Shown: piece after piece, positions 1 to 10,229 of the stretch | Layout of the letters: every line of letters starts with the position of its first letter | Numbering within the stretch: the first letter of the stretch is position 1 | Assembly (NCBI GenBank): GCA_950295325.1 | Contig: OX485805.1 | Coordinates: 35,887,501-35,951,500 of the forward strand | DNA: 64,000 nt | Reading direction: 5' to 3' | Source of the DNA: Polytrichum commune | Lineage: Eukaryota > Streptophyta > Polytrichopsida > Polytrichales > Polytrichaceae | Made by a program: the position numbers and the translations under genes | Notes under the pieces: generated by a model | The model's database searches: none | The model's input: only the letters and a program-made list of their open reading frames with translations | What the model was told of the DNA's origin: nothing

Positions 1-9
1 TCCGTTCGC

Positions 10-871
10 GTGCCCCGTGAACCCACGCAACGTCGTCGAGATCTAACATTGGGAGACACATCTATTAGGTCCGTAGCAACAAAGGATTGTTGTGCAAAGA
101 GGTCTTGCCAACTATTTCCCCGTGACAAAATCAAATCTTTGAGACAAGAGATGTGGCTTGCGGACTTTCGTATGCGATCTGCAAAGAAACTTGAAGTCCA
201 TCGTAACATGCACTTTGATGCCGAAGGTCGTAAGGTTGTGACCTTGGAAAATATAGAGGTATGTTGCACGGCATGGTACATTATACATGCTATTTTAAAG
301 GCAGATTTTTATAGGTTCCAGAACTACTCGCTGCAAGGACGGCGTTCTCGGTTCCATGGCAACTCTGGTACAAAGAAGCCTAGGGAGGCAACACTCCAAG
401 CGGCTGCAACACTATCAACCATCATTATGCCATTAGCGGATGCGATGCCACACAAGACACGGACTCTGCCGTCGGGGGAAAAGGTTGTCCAGATGGTTTT
501 GCCTACAGGGACAAAATGGAAGAACATACTTATGGATGTTAATGAGGTTGGCGAAAAGGCTGGATGTGGGCCGATTTCGTTGTCAAAATTGAGTGTGATC
601 AAGAATCAACAATTTGCAGAGTACATTACGAAGAGGCCTGGGGATAAGTTTGCTAGGTGTTCTGCTTGTGAGAAATATAAGGGCCTTCGAGATGCACATC
701 CAATAGGGACTGAGTCGCACAATAGACATCAACGAAAATACATTGAGCATGTCAACAACCAGGAGGCACACCGTCAAGACTACTACAAGAATCGCGCATT
801 ATCGATAATGAGGCCGAATGAGGTGTTGACAATCATTCATGACAAAATGGACCATGCGAAGACTGCGTGCC
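10..871 (+). pseudogene. DUF7869-type transposase-like gene, 5' part, cut by a retrotransposon
   Basis: The reading frame is open from near the window edge to 871, where an LTR begins. The protein has the layout I associate with plant and animal DUF7869 proteins: an early Cys cluster (DCCAKRSC), a conserved block (VCCTAWYIIH), a CxxC pair (CSACEK) and the motif IIHDKMDHAKTA just before the break. The frame resumes after the element at 12015 with CYARKIKTTYGYFKLP, so one gene was split. The true 5' end may lie outside the window; the ATG at 10 is only the first in frame. The family is thought to be transposase-derived, but no activity is shown here. The gene is disrupted by the insertion and also has an in-frame stop further on. 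The family call rests on motif memory, not a search. Confidence 0.6.
867..871. repeat. Target-site duplication GTGCC, left copy
   Basis: GTGCC lies directly before the TGTGAGG start of the left LTR, and the same five bases follow the right LTR at 12010-12014. This fits a 5-bp integrase-made duplication. Removing the element and one copy restores the host reading frame. Confidence 0.95.
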
Positions 872-3019
872 TGTGAGGCCAAACCCCCCACCCTTAAGCG
901 TCCGTAGTCCGAGTAGTGGGTTTGGGCTCACATTCCTCCGCGGTATTGGATTTGGACTTGGATGAGTCCATAGTGCAATGTTCACCCTTCAAGTGGTCTT
1001 GGATTTAACTGGAATTTCACTTTTAACAACTCAATGTACGATTTCAATACGTATGTGGAGAATGCACAAGTTAACTATGTTATTTTAACCTCCTTATGCT
1101 CGGGTGCTATTTTGTCTTTGTTTGCTTCTAACGTCCATCCGGCTGCTTTAGCTACACAAGCCCTTAAGGATATCCCTCTCCTAAATGGAGTCCGTGCCGT
1201 TGACTCTATACTACCACTTGAACTATCACTTGTGTATTCCGTATCGCTACTATAAGAGGTCTCACTTGGTGTCTCCATACCGTACATAAGCCTTTAAGTA
1301 TTAAGAAATACTTATGTGACTTATGTCAATCTCTCCCTCGCACCTTTGGTCTTTGCTTCCTTTGTCTTGCCATCGCGAGAGTGCTCCACATTCTCCATTA
1401 AGTCGTGCACGTGGTTTATTTTTAAAGAGAGGATGCAAGTGTTAAAAAAAACACTATTCTCTATAGTCAATCTCAAATACATTTACTTGTGAAAGCCACA
1501 CATAACACTAACTAGCATAATGTAACTAACTACTTGTCTATGAGCTAATTAGGTAGGCTATCTACTAAGCTCCTTCATGAACCCATCTCTTTACTTTCTA
1601 ATTACATGAACCTAGCTCCTTCATAAACCCAGCTCCTTCATAAACCCAGCTTCTTAGCTTCTAACTAAACAAACCCAGCTCCTTCATGAACCCAGCTCCT
1701 TAGCTTCTAACTAAACAAACCCAGGTCCTTCATAAACCCAGCTCTTTACTTTCTAACTAAACAAACCCAGCTCCTTCATAAACCCAGCTCCTTCATGAAC
1801 CCACAACTTTGTAGTTGTAATCCCCAACTACCTCACTAATTATTCAAGCCCTTAACTAATCTTCCTACCTAATTTCCCTAATTCTACTAACAACCCCTTT
1901 CTAATCACACAATTCTTCTCTAATCCTAAAATCCTAAAATCCTAGAGAGGAGAGGGGGAGAGAGAATTTCCTAACTTCACTAAGACTAACTAATCCACAC
2001 AAGTATATTTTTGCACTCATCACAACATCAAGTGCTCAACTCTTAAACATGGAACTTGCAACCACGTGTATTCAAAACATGAACTTTAAGTACCACAAAT
2101 TGGAATCATGAATTAACTTTAAAATCCTTCACGTCAACACTAATTCTACCAAGAGGTCAAGCCCTCTTCAAGGCTAACAAGCCTTGGCTCTCAAACTAAA
2201 AACTAAGCACACACATGTGCTCCAATATGGCTTCCCACACCCACACTTATAACTCGTGGGGTGCCTTGGAGCACAAAGGAAAGAGAGGATGAGTAAGGGA
2301 AGAATGAGGGATTATATAGTAAGCTTGAGGGGGTGAGCACCCTCAAGGCTCACGATAAGCCCTTGAGATTTCCTCCTACTTAGTAGGCGCCAATCCTATC
2401 TTCTAAGCCTTCCTCCCTCAAATGATCAACAAGGATCCTAATTCGAACATTTAACTAGCCTTGGCTTTCTACCTACCACACTTTACCAAACTTGGGATGC
2501 TTCAACCCAAACTTAGCCTCCTTCGCTTTCCGCCGCCATAACTTTCTCCCCTTACTTTCCCAAATCGTCGCTCACCACTTAATTCAAACCACGATGCTTA
2601 ACTCGTGATTTGATTGGTGCTTTGAGAATTTGCTTATCCTCCACCTTGCATTCTTCCTTGGGCCTTCCCCATTAAGTGGCCATGATGAGGTGGTCCACTT
2701 GTGCGCTCCATGTGATCCTCCATTCATCCCAATTCGAATGCACTTGCCTCTTGAGTCACTTTGGTTGTCTCCATCCATTTGTACTAGCCTACTCACTAAC
2801 TACTCAATCCAAGTTCTCCTTACCTATCATCATTCACTCAAATCCTTCCGAAGGTAAAAACACAATAACAACTCACATCCTAGCCTCTTACAACATGGTA
2901 CTTCTAAGACTAACATTTCACTCTTTTTATATTTTTGTGAAGTAACATGCTACTTCAAAGTGCATCAACTAACGTTTCAAGGGTCTAAGACTAAATGTGG
3001 GCACCCTTTTGGGCTCACA
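872..3019 (-). repeat. LTR of copy 1 (3' LTR in transcript sense), long form
   Basis: This 2,148-bp LTR shares its first ~138 bases and everything after ~1612 with the other LTRs. It has a private ~600-bp block (about 1010-1611) and a shorter run of the AGCTCCTTCATAAACCC tandem repeat (about 1612-1800). A TATA-like TATATAA lies on the minus strand near 2311-2320, which fits minus-strand transcription. The private block contains a sequence whose minus-strand translation (SLRACVAKAAGWTLE) recurs in the LTR relic near 36.1 kb, so it is probably an old part of the LTR family lost from the short form. Confidence 0.9.
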
Positions 3020-3045
3020 TAATTGGCGACCATCGGGGGATGAAT
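3020..3045 (+). other. PBS-like sequence beside the 3' LTR of copy 1
   Basis: Directly inside the left LTR the plus strand reads TAAT then TGGCGACCATCGGGGGAT. This resembles primer sites complementary to tRNA-Arg (TGGCGAC...GGGGAT) used by Tat/Ogre-like elements. It faces the wrong way for the minus-strand coding region, and no polypurine tract is found here. The same sequence occurs in copy 2 at 20631. Confidence 0.5.
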
Positions 3046-3080
3046 CCAAACATCTCTTGCTCCAAGGGTAAGTTGCCTAG

Positions 3081-6000
3081 TCAAGCTCGGTACTCCTTAC
3101 ATCTACTTCCCGATGTACGGGTAGGAAAGAGCTCACCATTCAACGTTTCCAATTGAATTGAATTATTAGGAAAGACCTCATAGACAAGGTAAGGTCCTAA
3201 CCATACCGCATTGAATTTCGCCGGAAATTCAAGCTTTCGTGCGTCTTGAATCATGACCATCATTCCCGGTGTTAGGGCCCTTCTCTTATGTCGTTTGTCG
3301 AAAGTAATCTTTCTCCTTCTTTGGATTGCCTCAATATGTTGAGCCGCCATTCTCCTCCCTTCGTCAAGTGCTTCCAAATCGGTTAGTCGATTTCGTAAGG
3401 ATTGACTTTCGGTAAGTCTCGTACTCACGGCCACCCTAAGTGACTCGACTTCATATTCGATTGGTAGTGTCGCTTCAAGACCATAGACTAAGGAAAATGG
3501 TGTAGCACGCGTAGTTACCTTATAGGTTGTACGGTATGCCCAAAGTGCCGCCGTTAGTTTCGTATCCCAATCCCGCTTCGAGTCTATAACCGTCTTGCGT
3601 AGTATACTCACCAAAATTCCGTTAACCCTTTCCGTTTGTCCATTGGTTTGTGGGTGGTAGGGAGTAGTCTTCCGGTGATCAATTTTAAATTTCTCTGTCA
3701 TCTCTCGAATCAAGTCATTCAAAAAGTGAGTACCCCTATCGCTTACTAGGATCTTCGGCACCCCGAACCGCGAAATTATGTTTTCGTACATAAATGTTGC
3801 CGCGTGTTCCGCCGTGTCGGTCTTCACCGCTTTGGCTTCCGCCCACTTGGTGAGGTACTCGGTTGCCACCACAATATATTTCATCCCTTTTGAAGATTGG
3901 GGATGGACCTCACCCACATAGTCGATGCCCCATTTTTCGAAAGGAATTAAGGGTAATGATACATGTAAAGGCATCTCCATTCTAAGGTCGTCTCGGGCAT
4001 ACCGTTGGCAAGCGTCGCATTTCCTTACATAGTCATGGGCGTCCTTAAATAGTGTAGGCCAAAAGTAGCCCGCTCTAAGTATTTTTTGCCCGGTGAGTTG
4101 ACCCGAGAAGTGACCGCCGCAAGCGCTATCGTGGCAAGCGATTAAAATCGCTTCAACCTCCGTTTTTGACACGCATCGTCGTAAAATACCATCGGACCCC
4201 CTTCTAAACAACCTATGGCCCACTACAACAAATTGCCTACTATTTACCCTCACCTTCCTTCTCTCTTCTTTTGTCCACTCTTTGGGCAACTTGTGGGTTG
4301 TTAGAAATTCCACTATGCCCGCATACCACTCCGGTGTAGAAGTGACCACAAAGAGGCTATCATCTACTAACATATCATTTACCGGATTTTTTCCTATCTC
4401 CTCCGACAACCTAGACAAGTGGTCCGCTTGTAAATGCATACGACCCGGTTTATATTCCACCGTGTAGTCGAATTCTTCTAATAACAAAACCCACCTAGCT
4501 AACCTACCACTTAACTCCGCCTTGTTAATTAGATACTTGATAGCCATGTGGTCAACAAAAAATACAACCGGGTTGCACATGAGGTAATGCCTAAACTTTT
4601 TAACGGAAAACACCATGGCTAGGCACTCCCTCTCCGTTGTAGAGTAGTTTCTTTCGGCGGGGGTCAATTGCTTACTCGCATAAGCTATAGGTTGATCCTT
4701 CTCTTTTTCTCCCGTTGCTTGACAAAGCGCACTCCCTATTGCCACATTACTAGCATCACAATAGACGTGAAAAGGTTTACCCCAATTGGGTGGTATCAAC
4801 ACCGGATAGGTGCTCAACCTATCCCGCAATTCCTCAAAGGCTTTTTGACAAGCATCCGTCCACTCGAATTTGACATCCTTTTTGAGCAAATGGGTAATGG
4901 GCACCGCTATCTTTGAAAAATTAGGAATAAGTTCCCGGTACCATCCCACATGTCCTAACAACTTAGAGATCCCCTTGGAATTGGTTGGAGTTGCCAAGTC
5001 GCTTATGGCCGCAATCTTATCCGGATCGGGTTCTCTACCTTTCTCACTAACAACATAACCCAACAACACTCCCTTATTCACTCCCAAAAATGTCTTATCC
5101 GGGTTCAATGCTAACCTCATCTTCCTACACCTAACCAATGCCTCCCTAACACAATGTAGGTGATCATCCACATTACTTTGTGTGCTAAAATCGTCCACAA
5201 AGACGGTCATGGATTTGAACAACAAGTCGGTGAAGATATACATTACTAATCGTTGGAAAGTAGCCGGGGCATTACATAACCCAAATGGCATCACTACCCA
5301 CACAAAAGTACCCCAAGGTGTAGTAAAAGCCGTTTTATGGATATCTTGGAGGGCTATGGAAATTTGATTATAACCCGCATACCCATCCATAAAGGTATAT
5401 CGCGAATGACCTCCAACCTCCTCAAGCAACAAGGTGATAAAAGGTAAGGGGAAGTGATCCTTTTGTGTGCACGAATTCAATTTCCTATAGTCGACGCAAA
5501 CCCTTAATTTCCCATTTTTTTTCTTTACTAAGACCATAGGAGAAACCCAATCCGTGATTTCCACCGGCTTGATAAACCCGGCCTTCAATAACCTTTCCAA
5601 TTCCGCTTTCACCAACAATTGCAATTGAGGATTCATCCTCCTCTCCTTTTGTCTAATTGGCCTCGCCCCCGGAATTAAAGGAATCCGGTGCTCTACCATT
5701 TCCCTAGGAATTCCCTTAAGCTCATCGTAGGACCATGCAAAAGTATCACTAAACTCATCCACCAAATTGCTATACTCCCTAACCTCTTTCTCCCCCAATT
5801 TGGAGCCCATCTTCATTTGTCGGGTTTTTCCATTCTTTAATTTCACATCCACGTACCGCCAATCCGCTTCCGACACATGTGCTTGTTCCTCTTTGTTCCG
5901 ATACCAATCGGAAGGCACATTGGGGTAATCTTTCACATCTTGACCTACAACTATCCCCGTAGACGTGGTCTTGAAATGTAAAGGTTCCTCCAATTTCGAT

Positions 6001-9000
6001 GACTCAATAATCACATCCTCCTCTTGAGTCCCATCTACATGAATTAAACTAACCTCACCCTCTTCCACGTCATCTACCCAAGGTGTTAACCCACCGCTAA
6101 TCCACTCTTCCTCGGTGAGCACCTCACATGGCTCCAACAATGAGCCCTCTCCTAAACTAACACTAGGAAATTCACTCCCTAAGCCTACTTGGTGAAATGT
6201 AACCATTACATCAACCTCGGACTCGGGGTACTCCCTTAGCCATTGGGCATAATCCCCATTATCCCCATAATTGTAAAAATTAGGACCTAGACTTCCCGAG
6301 CCCGAATCTATAACAACCCTTTGACCTTCGGGATGGACGACTCCCACCAATGCCTTGCCAATCTCATTCTCGTTTAAGTCATCAATTTCCTTCTCCAATG
6401 GCAAATACATCTCCTTCTTCATCCATCCTTCTAATGAACCAATGGACACTATGACCCTATTACCCTCCGGACCATAAGTGATGGATGGTTTAGGTCCACC
6501 CCAATTGACCATAGCATTCGCCATCCGCAACCAAGGCCTACCTAGCAAAATGGGGAAGGTGTCCTTGTTGGAGTGCATTTTAATGACATGGAAGGTGACC
6601 AAGTACTCCTCACCTCCCGTAGTCATTCTACAATCCTTGATCATCCCCAAAGGCGTAGTCGAACTTTGATTTGCCATATTTATGACCAAAGGTGAAGGCC
6701 CCGTGAGTCCAAGTCCCAATTTTTTCATAGTATCCTCCGGTAGTATATTTAGACTACTCCCTCCGTCGACTAGCACATTAGGAACCACCTTATCTACTAT
6801 AACAACTTCTATTTCTATAGCTTTCACGTGTCTTCCACCTTGTGATTGGATCCTAGCGGCTATTTTAGCTTTCACCTTCCTCATCCTCTTGTGTACCGGC
6901 ATTCCCTCCTTTAATGTTTTCCTTGCCGTGGGTGAAATTTCCAATAGTTGGCCGAAAGTAATATCCGCCTTGAGTGTACTAAGGTCCGCCCACAAGTCGT
7001 ACCCGGTAGATCTTTCCACCTTAGAATTACCCACTACGTCGAATTCGTCTACGGGAACCCCCGGTCCTTCCCATTCACCCACATCGCTATTATCCAAGTC
7101 ATGTACCGCATTAGTCCTCTCCCTATCTTGTAAAATTATATTTTCCCTCTCCACATCCTTAGTAGCTCTTCTAGCTACCCTATCCAACTCGGAGAGATTA
7201 ATCTCTTCATCCGAAGAGTAATTTCCTTGCTCTCCTATTCCTACCTCCAACGGGGCATCCCCTCTCCTAGCCCTAGTAGTTACCGCTAGTGCAGGTGCTT
7301 CTTCAACCACACCCTTACCCTTCACTAACTCATATGTAATAGCATTGGTGTGAGGAGGCCATTGACTTTGCTCCTCTCCAATTCTCGTTGGGAGAGGAAG
7401 CATGTCATCACATGTGGCCTCCAACACTCCATCCATGAACCTAACATCTTGGGAGTTAGATGGTCCCGGATCCGTTGGAGGCGCTTGTCTCCCGTTACTA
7501 CCATTAGGTGGAACTCCTTGTCTATTTTGTATTGGAATGTAACCGGTTGTAGTTTGCAAGCCCGCCGGTGGATGAAAAGTTTGCCTAGCATTACTATGGT
7601 CATAGTATAAGTTAGGTGGCCTAAGTTCATTGGCCGGTACTCCTTGTGGCCTAGCACCTCGCATATTATCCCTTGCTTGTTGTTGTGGATTAGCCACCGG
7701 GTAAGGGACATTAATTATTTTGTCCGGTTGGCGACACGTATCCGAGGGATGACTTCCTCCACAATTGCTACAATTAAACTCTTGACCTTCGGACCAACAT
7801 TGTCCTTGAGCGTGCCACCTTCCACAAAAGGGATGAAATTCCTTCTTCTCTAAATTTTGGCCACCTTGCCCTCTAGGTTGTGGTCCTCTATTGCTTCCAT
7901 TTCCATAGTGAGGTGGCGCTTGACCTCGTTGATTTTGTTGAGGTGGGTTACCGTTTCCTCTTTGGTCACGGTTTTGTCCACTTCTACAAAATTGACGCGT
8001 GTGGCCCGGTTGGCCACATTGGACACACCATAATCCGGAAGAATGCCTACCCGACTCAACCGGGGGTGGAGGCCCCGGTTGTTGACTCCGGATCATTAAT
8101 GACATTTGATCCGTGAGGCTTTGCATTTGTTTTATCATAGCCTCTTGGAATCCTAGTTGGCTAGCACCTAGTCTTCTCTCAACCTCCTCCAAGTGTGGAT
8201 CCGTTCTAGGGGCCGGTAGTGCCAAAAGAGGTGCCGGTTCCCTAACCGCTAAAGGTCGGGGACCGGTGTCCACAATGGCATATGGAATTTGGTTCTCATA
8301 CTTAGCGGGTTCTACCGCTACCACCCTAGGGCGTATGGGGATGAATTGTGGGATCAATTCATCCTCCCTTCTCCATAGCCTTTCGTGATCTTTATCCAAG
8401 TTTTCAATATCTCTAGCCGCACGCTTGGCATCCGCCAAGGTCAAGGGATTCCTTTCTAGAACACCCCTAATAGTTCCGGACTTAAAAAACCCTTGAATGA
8501 AAAATTGCTTTAGCGTGTCGTCGTTGAGCAAGGTACCCACAAATCTAGTGCACACTAAATCAAACCTCCTAATGTAAGCCGAAATTTCTTCCTCCCTTCC
8601 TTGCTTCAATGACGACAATGCCCTTAATGCGGTACTTTGACCCACTTCCGGCCTAAATTCGTTAAGAAACTCCCTTTGTAATTGTTCCCATCCCCTAAAA
8701 TGTCCCTCGGCATGATCCCGATACCATTCATAGGCTTCCCCCTCTAGAGTGGTAGGAAACCACACTAACCAATAACCCGGGTCGGTTATGAGGAAGCTAG
8801 CCAACCGTTCGATATACCGTTCCATGTGCCGAGAGGGGTCCTCATCCTTGGTCCCATAAAATTTAGGGAGATGAGATGGCATATCCATCGCCGCTAAATT
8901 TTGTGGAACCACAATTGGTAGGCCTCTTGGCCTAACCAATGGGTCTATTGGAGGTATAGGAGGTATGGGCGGAATTGGGGGTATGGGTGGTGGATCCATC

Positions 9001-9320
9001 CCCCGTTCCTCGGCCATGGTGACCGGTGAACTATTCAACAATCCCCTATCAACTTCTACCGGGAATTCGTCTCTAAGTGTGTAATTTTCCGAAGAAGTTT
9101 CACCACTCAATTTGGAGGGAGTGATCTCCTCTTCAAGTTGAGCTCCAAGTTCTAAGGTGTCTAGAATTGACCTAGTCCTAGGTTCGACGTTCAAACAACT
9201 CTCTATTCTAACATTATCTTGTTCTAATCTATCACTGATTTTAGAGGACCGCCTCTTTCGAGTAGATTTCTCTAGTCCTACTATCAAACTTGGTTTTTGT
9301 GAGCGAGTCCTACCTTGCAT
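3081..9320 (-). CDS. gag-pol: Gag-Pol polyprotein, Ty3/gypsy OTA clade (copy 1)
   Basis: This is one uninterrupted 2,079-residue frame. In order it shows a Pro/Ile repeat (about residues 110-126); a Gag core starting HLPKFYGTKDEDPSRHMERY (about 147-290); a CCHC knuckle, CVQCGQPGHTRQFC (about 435-450); a second Cys-rich stretch (about 500-535); an aspartic protease, VLVDGGSSLNIL (about 850); reverse transcriptase with FVDDFS at the catalytic site (about 1373); RNase H starting VYCDAS (about 1520); an integrase HHCC finger ending CDACQ (about 1767); and a DDE core with GIDYVGEV, SDRGTHF and PQTNGQTERVNG (about 1798-1900). The C-terminus lacks a visible chromodomain. Gag and Pol are fused without a stop or frameshift. 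All catalytic motifs look intact, so the copy could be autonomous. The start at 9320 is the first Met after the leader. Confidence 0.95.
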   Translation of the reverse strand: MQGRTRSQKPSLIVGLEKSTRKRRSSKISDRLEQDNVRIESCLNVEPRTRSILDTLELGAQLEEEITPSKLSGETSSENYTLRDEFPVEVDRGLLNSSPVTMAEERGMDPPPIPPIPPIPPIPPIDPLVRPRGLPIVVPQNLAAMDMPSHLPKFYGTKDEDPSRHMERYIERLASFLITDPGYWLVWFPTTLEGEAYEWYRDHAEGHFRGWEQLQREFLNEFRPEVGQSTALRALSSLKQGREEEISAYIRRFDLVCTRFVGTLLNDDTLKQFFIQGFFKSGTIRGVLERNPLTLADAKRAARDIENLDKDHERLWRREDELIPQFIPIRPRVVAVEPAKYENQIPYAIVDTGPRPLAVREPAPLLALPAPRTDPHLEEVERRLGASQLGFQEAMIKQMQSLTDQMSLMIRSQQPGPPPPVESGRHSSGLWCVQCGQPGHTRQFCRSGQNRDQRGNGNPPQQNQRGQAPPHYGNGSNRGPQPRGQGGQNLEKKEFHPFCGRWHAQGQCWSEGQEFNCSNCGGSHPSDTCRQPDKIINVPYPVANPQQQARDNMRGARPQGVPANELRPPNLYYDHSNARQTFHPPAGLQTTTGYIPIQNRQGVPPNGSNGRQAPPTDPGPSNSQDVRFMDGVLEATCDDMLPLPTRIGEEQSQWPPHTNAITYELVKGKGVVEEAPALAVTTRARRGDAPLEVGIGEQGNYSSDEEINLSELDRVARRATKDVERENIILQDRERTNAVHDLDNSDVGEWEGPGVPVDEFDVVGNSKVERSTGYDLWADLSTLKADITFGQLLEISPTARKTLKEGMPVHKRMRKVKAKIAARIQSQGGRHVKAIEIEVVIVDKVVPNVLVDGGSSLNILPEDTMKKLGLGLTGPSPLVINMANQSSTTPLGMIKDCRMTTGGEEYLVTFHVIKMHSNKDTFPILLGRPWLRMANAMVNWGGPKPSITYGPEGNRVIVSIGSLEGWMKKEMYLPLEKEIDDLNENEIGKALVGVVHPEGQRVVIDSGSGSLGPNFYNYGDNGDYAQWLREYPESEVDVMVTFHQVGLGSEFPSVSLGEGSLLEPCEVLTEEEWISGGLTPWVDDVEEGEVSLIHVDGTQEEDVIIESSKLEEPLHFKTTSTGIVVGQDVKDYPNVPSDWYRNKEEQAHVSEADWRYVDVKLKNGKTRQMKMGSKLGEKEVREYSNLVDEFSDTFAWSYDELKGIPREMVEHRIPLIPGARPIRQKERRMNPQLQLLVKAELERLLKAGFIKPVEITDWVSPMVLVKKKNGKLRVCVDYRKLNSCTQKDHFPLPFITLLLEEVGGHSRYTFMDGYAGYNQISIALQDIHKTAFTTPWGTFVWVVMPFGLCNAPATFQRLVMYIFTDLLFKSMTVFVDDFSTQSNVDDHLHCVREALVRCRKMRLALNPDKTFLGVNKGVLLGYVVSEKGREPDPDKIAAISDLATPTNSKGISKLLGHVGWYRELIPNFSKIAVPITHLLKKDVKFEWTDACQKAFEELRDRLSTYPVLIPPNWGKPFHVYCDASNVAIGSALCQATGEKEKDQPIAYASKQLTPAERNYSTTERECLAMVFSVKKFRHYLMCNPVVFFVDHMAIKYLINKAELSGRLARWVLLLEEFDYTVEYKPGRMHLQADHLSRLSEEIGKNPVNDMLVDDSLFVVTSTPEWYAGIVEFLTTHKLPKEWTKEERRKVRVNSRQFVVVGHRLFRRGSDGILRRCVSKTEVEAILIACHDSACGGHFSGQLTGQKILRAGYFWPTLFKDAHDYVRKCDACQRYARDDLRMEMPLHVSLPLIPFEKWGIDYVGEVHPQSSKGMKYIVVATEYLTKWAEAKAVKTDTAEHAATFMYENIISRFGVPKILVSDRGTHFLNDLIREMTEKFKIDHRKTTPYHPQTNGQTERVNGILVSILRKTVIDSKRDWDTKLTAALWAYRTTYKVTTRATPFSLVYGLEATLPIEYEVESLRVAVSTRLTESQSLRNRLTDLEALDEGRRMAAQHIEAIQRRRKITFDKRHKRRALTPGMMVMIQDARKLEFPAKFNAVWLGPYLVYEVFPNNSIQLETLNGELFPTRTSGSRCKEYRA

Positions 9321-10205
9321 TCCATAAGAATCGATCGACCCTCACTTGACCACACATAATCCTAGCAATTCCCCTCTTAATATTTTCACTTGTCTTGGTG
9401 TGGTTATAATTTTTTTAGGAGGTGAGGAAAAGAACCTGCAAGCCCACTTAGGTGAAAGAATCCCAATAGGGGATAGGCATGTTCATGTTAATTTTTTGGT
9501 TAAGTCGGAGCATCACCTCCGCACCTTCCCGCAAATTAACACTCACCACAATACCGATTGTGAGGGGGTGACCTTCCGAGTAGATTATGTTAAAAGTCGA
9601 GGCTTCACCCTTCAACTTCTCACACCATCCACAATTCGGGAATTACCCTCTACAACGGATAACAACAATCACGAGTACAAAAGGCATTCCTTAATTAGTT
9701 AATGAGTTCACTTTGAAGAAATAAACATACCTTGAGCAATCGCATCCCCCTGTGAGTTAGCACTCCCCTCAATCGTGACTCAATGTAACAACACCATAAA
9801 CTTTGTGAAATATTAATTTAATCTAGAGCATGAAATGACAACTCCCAAAACTTTGAGACTCACCCCGAGGTGAGTGTCAAAGTTCAATGTCCTAAGGTGA
9901 ATTTACCCTCTAATGTTTTAATGAGCTACTCGGTTATAGGTTCCTTTTAAGTTCTTAGCAAATCCCCAAAAAGGTTGAGGGCGTACCTTCGCCGCGCTCC
10001 TTCCTCAAAAATGAATTTGCGTAATTGACAATGCAATTCATTCGAAGGAATAGTTGAAATACAATGAATTCAAATGTAACCCAAAGAGAGAATACTTACC
10101 GAGTTTCGGGTGCTCCTTACCTTCTCTCAAGTTTGTGTCTCCAATTTTTTCTAGTTGCCTCCAAGTCTCCTAGTCGCCTCCAAGTCTTGTAACTACCTTC
10201 CGCTT
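9321..10205 (-). other. Untranslated leader of copy 1
   Basis: About 0.9 kb separates the 5' LTR/primer site from the gag start. No convincing gene is seen on either strand. A plus-strand open frame at 9346-9702 has no recognisable motif and also exists in copy 2 only because the DNA is the same. Confidence 0.7.
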
Positions 10206-10225
10206 CGCTCCCGGCGGACGCACCA
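10206..10225 (-). other. Primer binding site, tRNA-Gly-like (copy 1)
   Basis: On the minus strand, four bases after the 5' LTR, the sequence reads TGGTGCGTCCGCCGGGAGCG. This closely matches what would pair with the 3' end of a plant tRNA-Gly (acceptor end ...GACGCACCA), judged from memory. Its position fixes 10230-12009 as the 5' LTR, in agreement with the coding strand. Confidence 0.65.
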
Positions 10226-10229
10226 ATTA

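Noticed and set aside
2584-2945. Short frames repeated in all four LTRs
   Set aside because: Located in LTR sequence, no start context or motif; repeated only through LTR identity.
6682-7221. 179-residue plus-strand frame opposite gag-pol
   Set aside because: Shadow of the polyprotein on the other strand.
9346-9702. 118-residue plus-strand frame in the retrotransposon leader
   Set aside because: Antisense to the element, without known motif; found in copy 2 only because the copies are identical.
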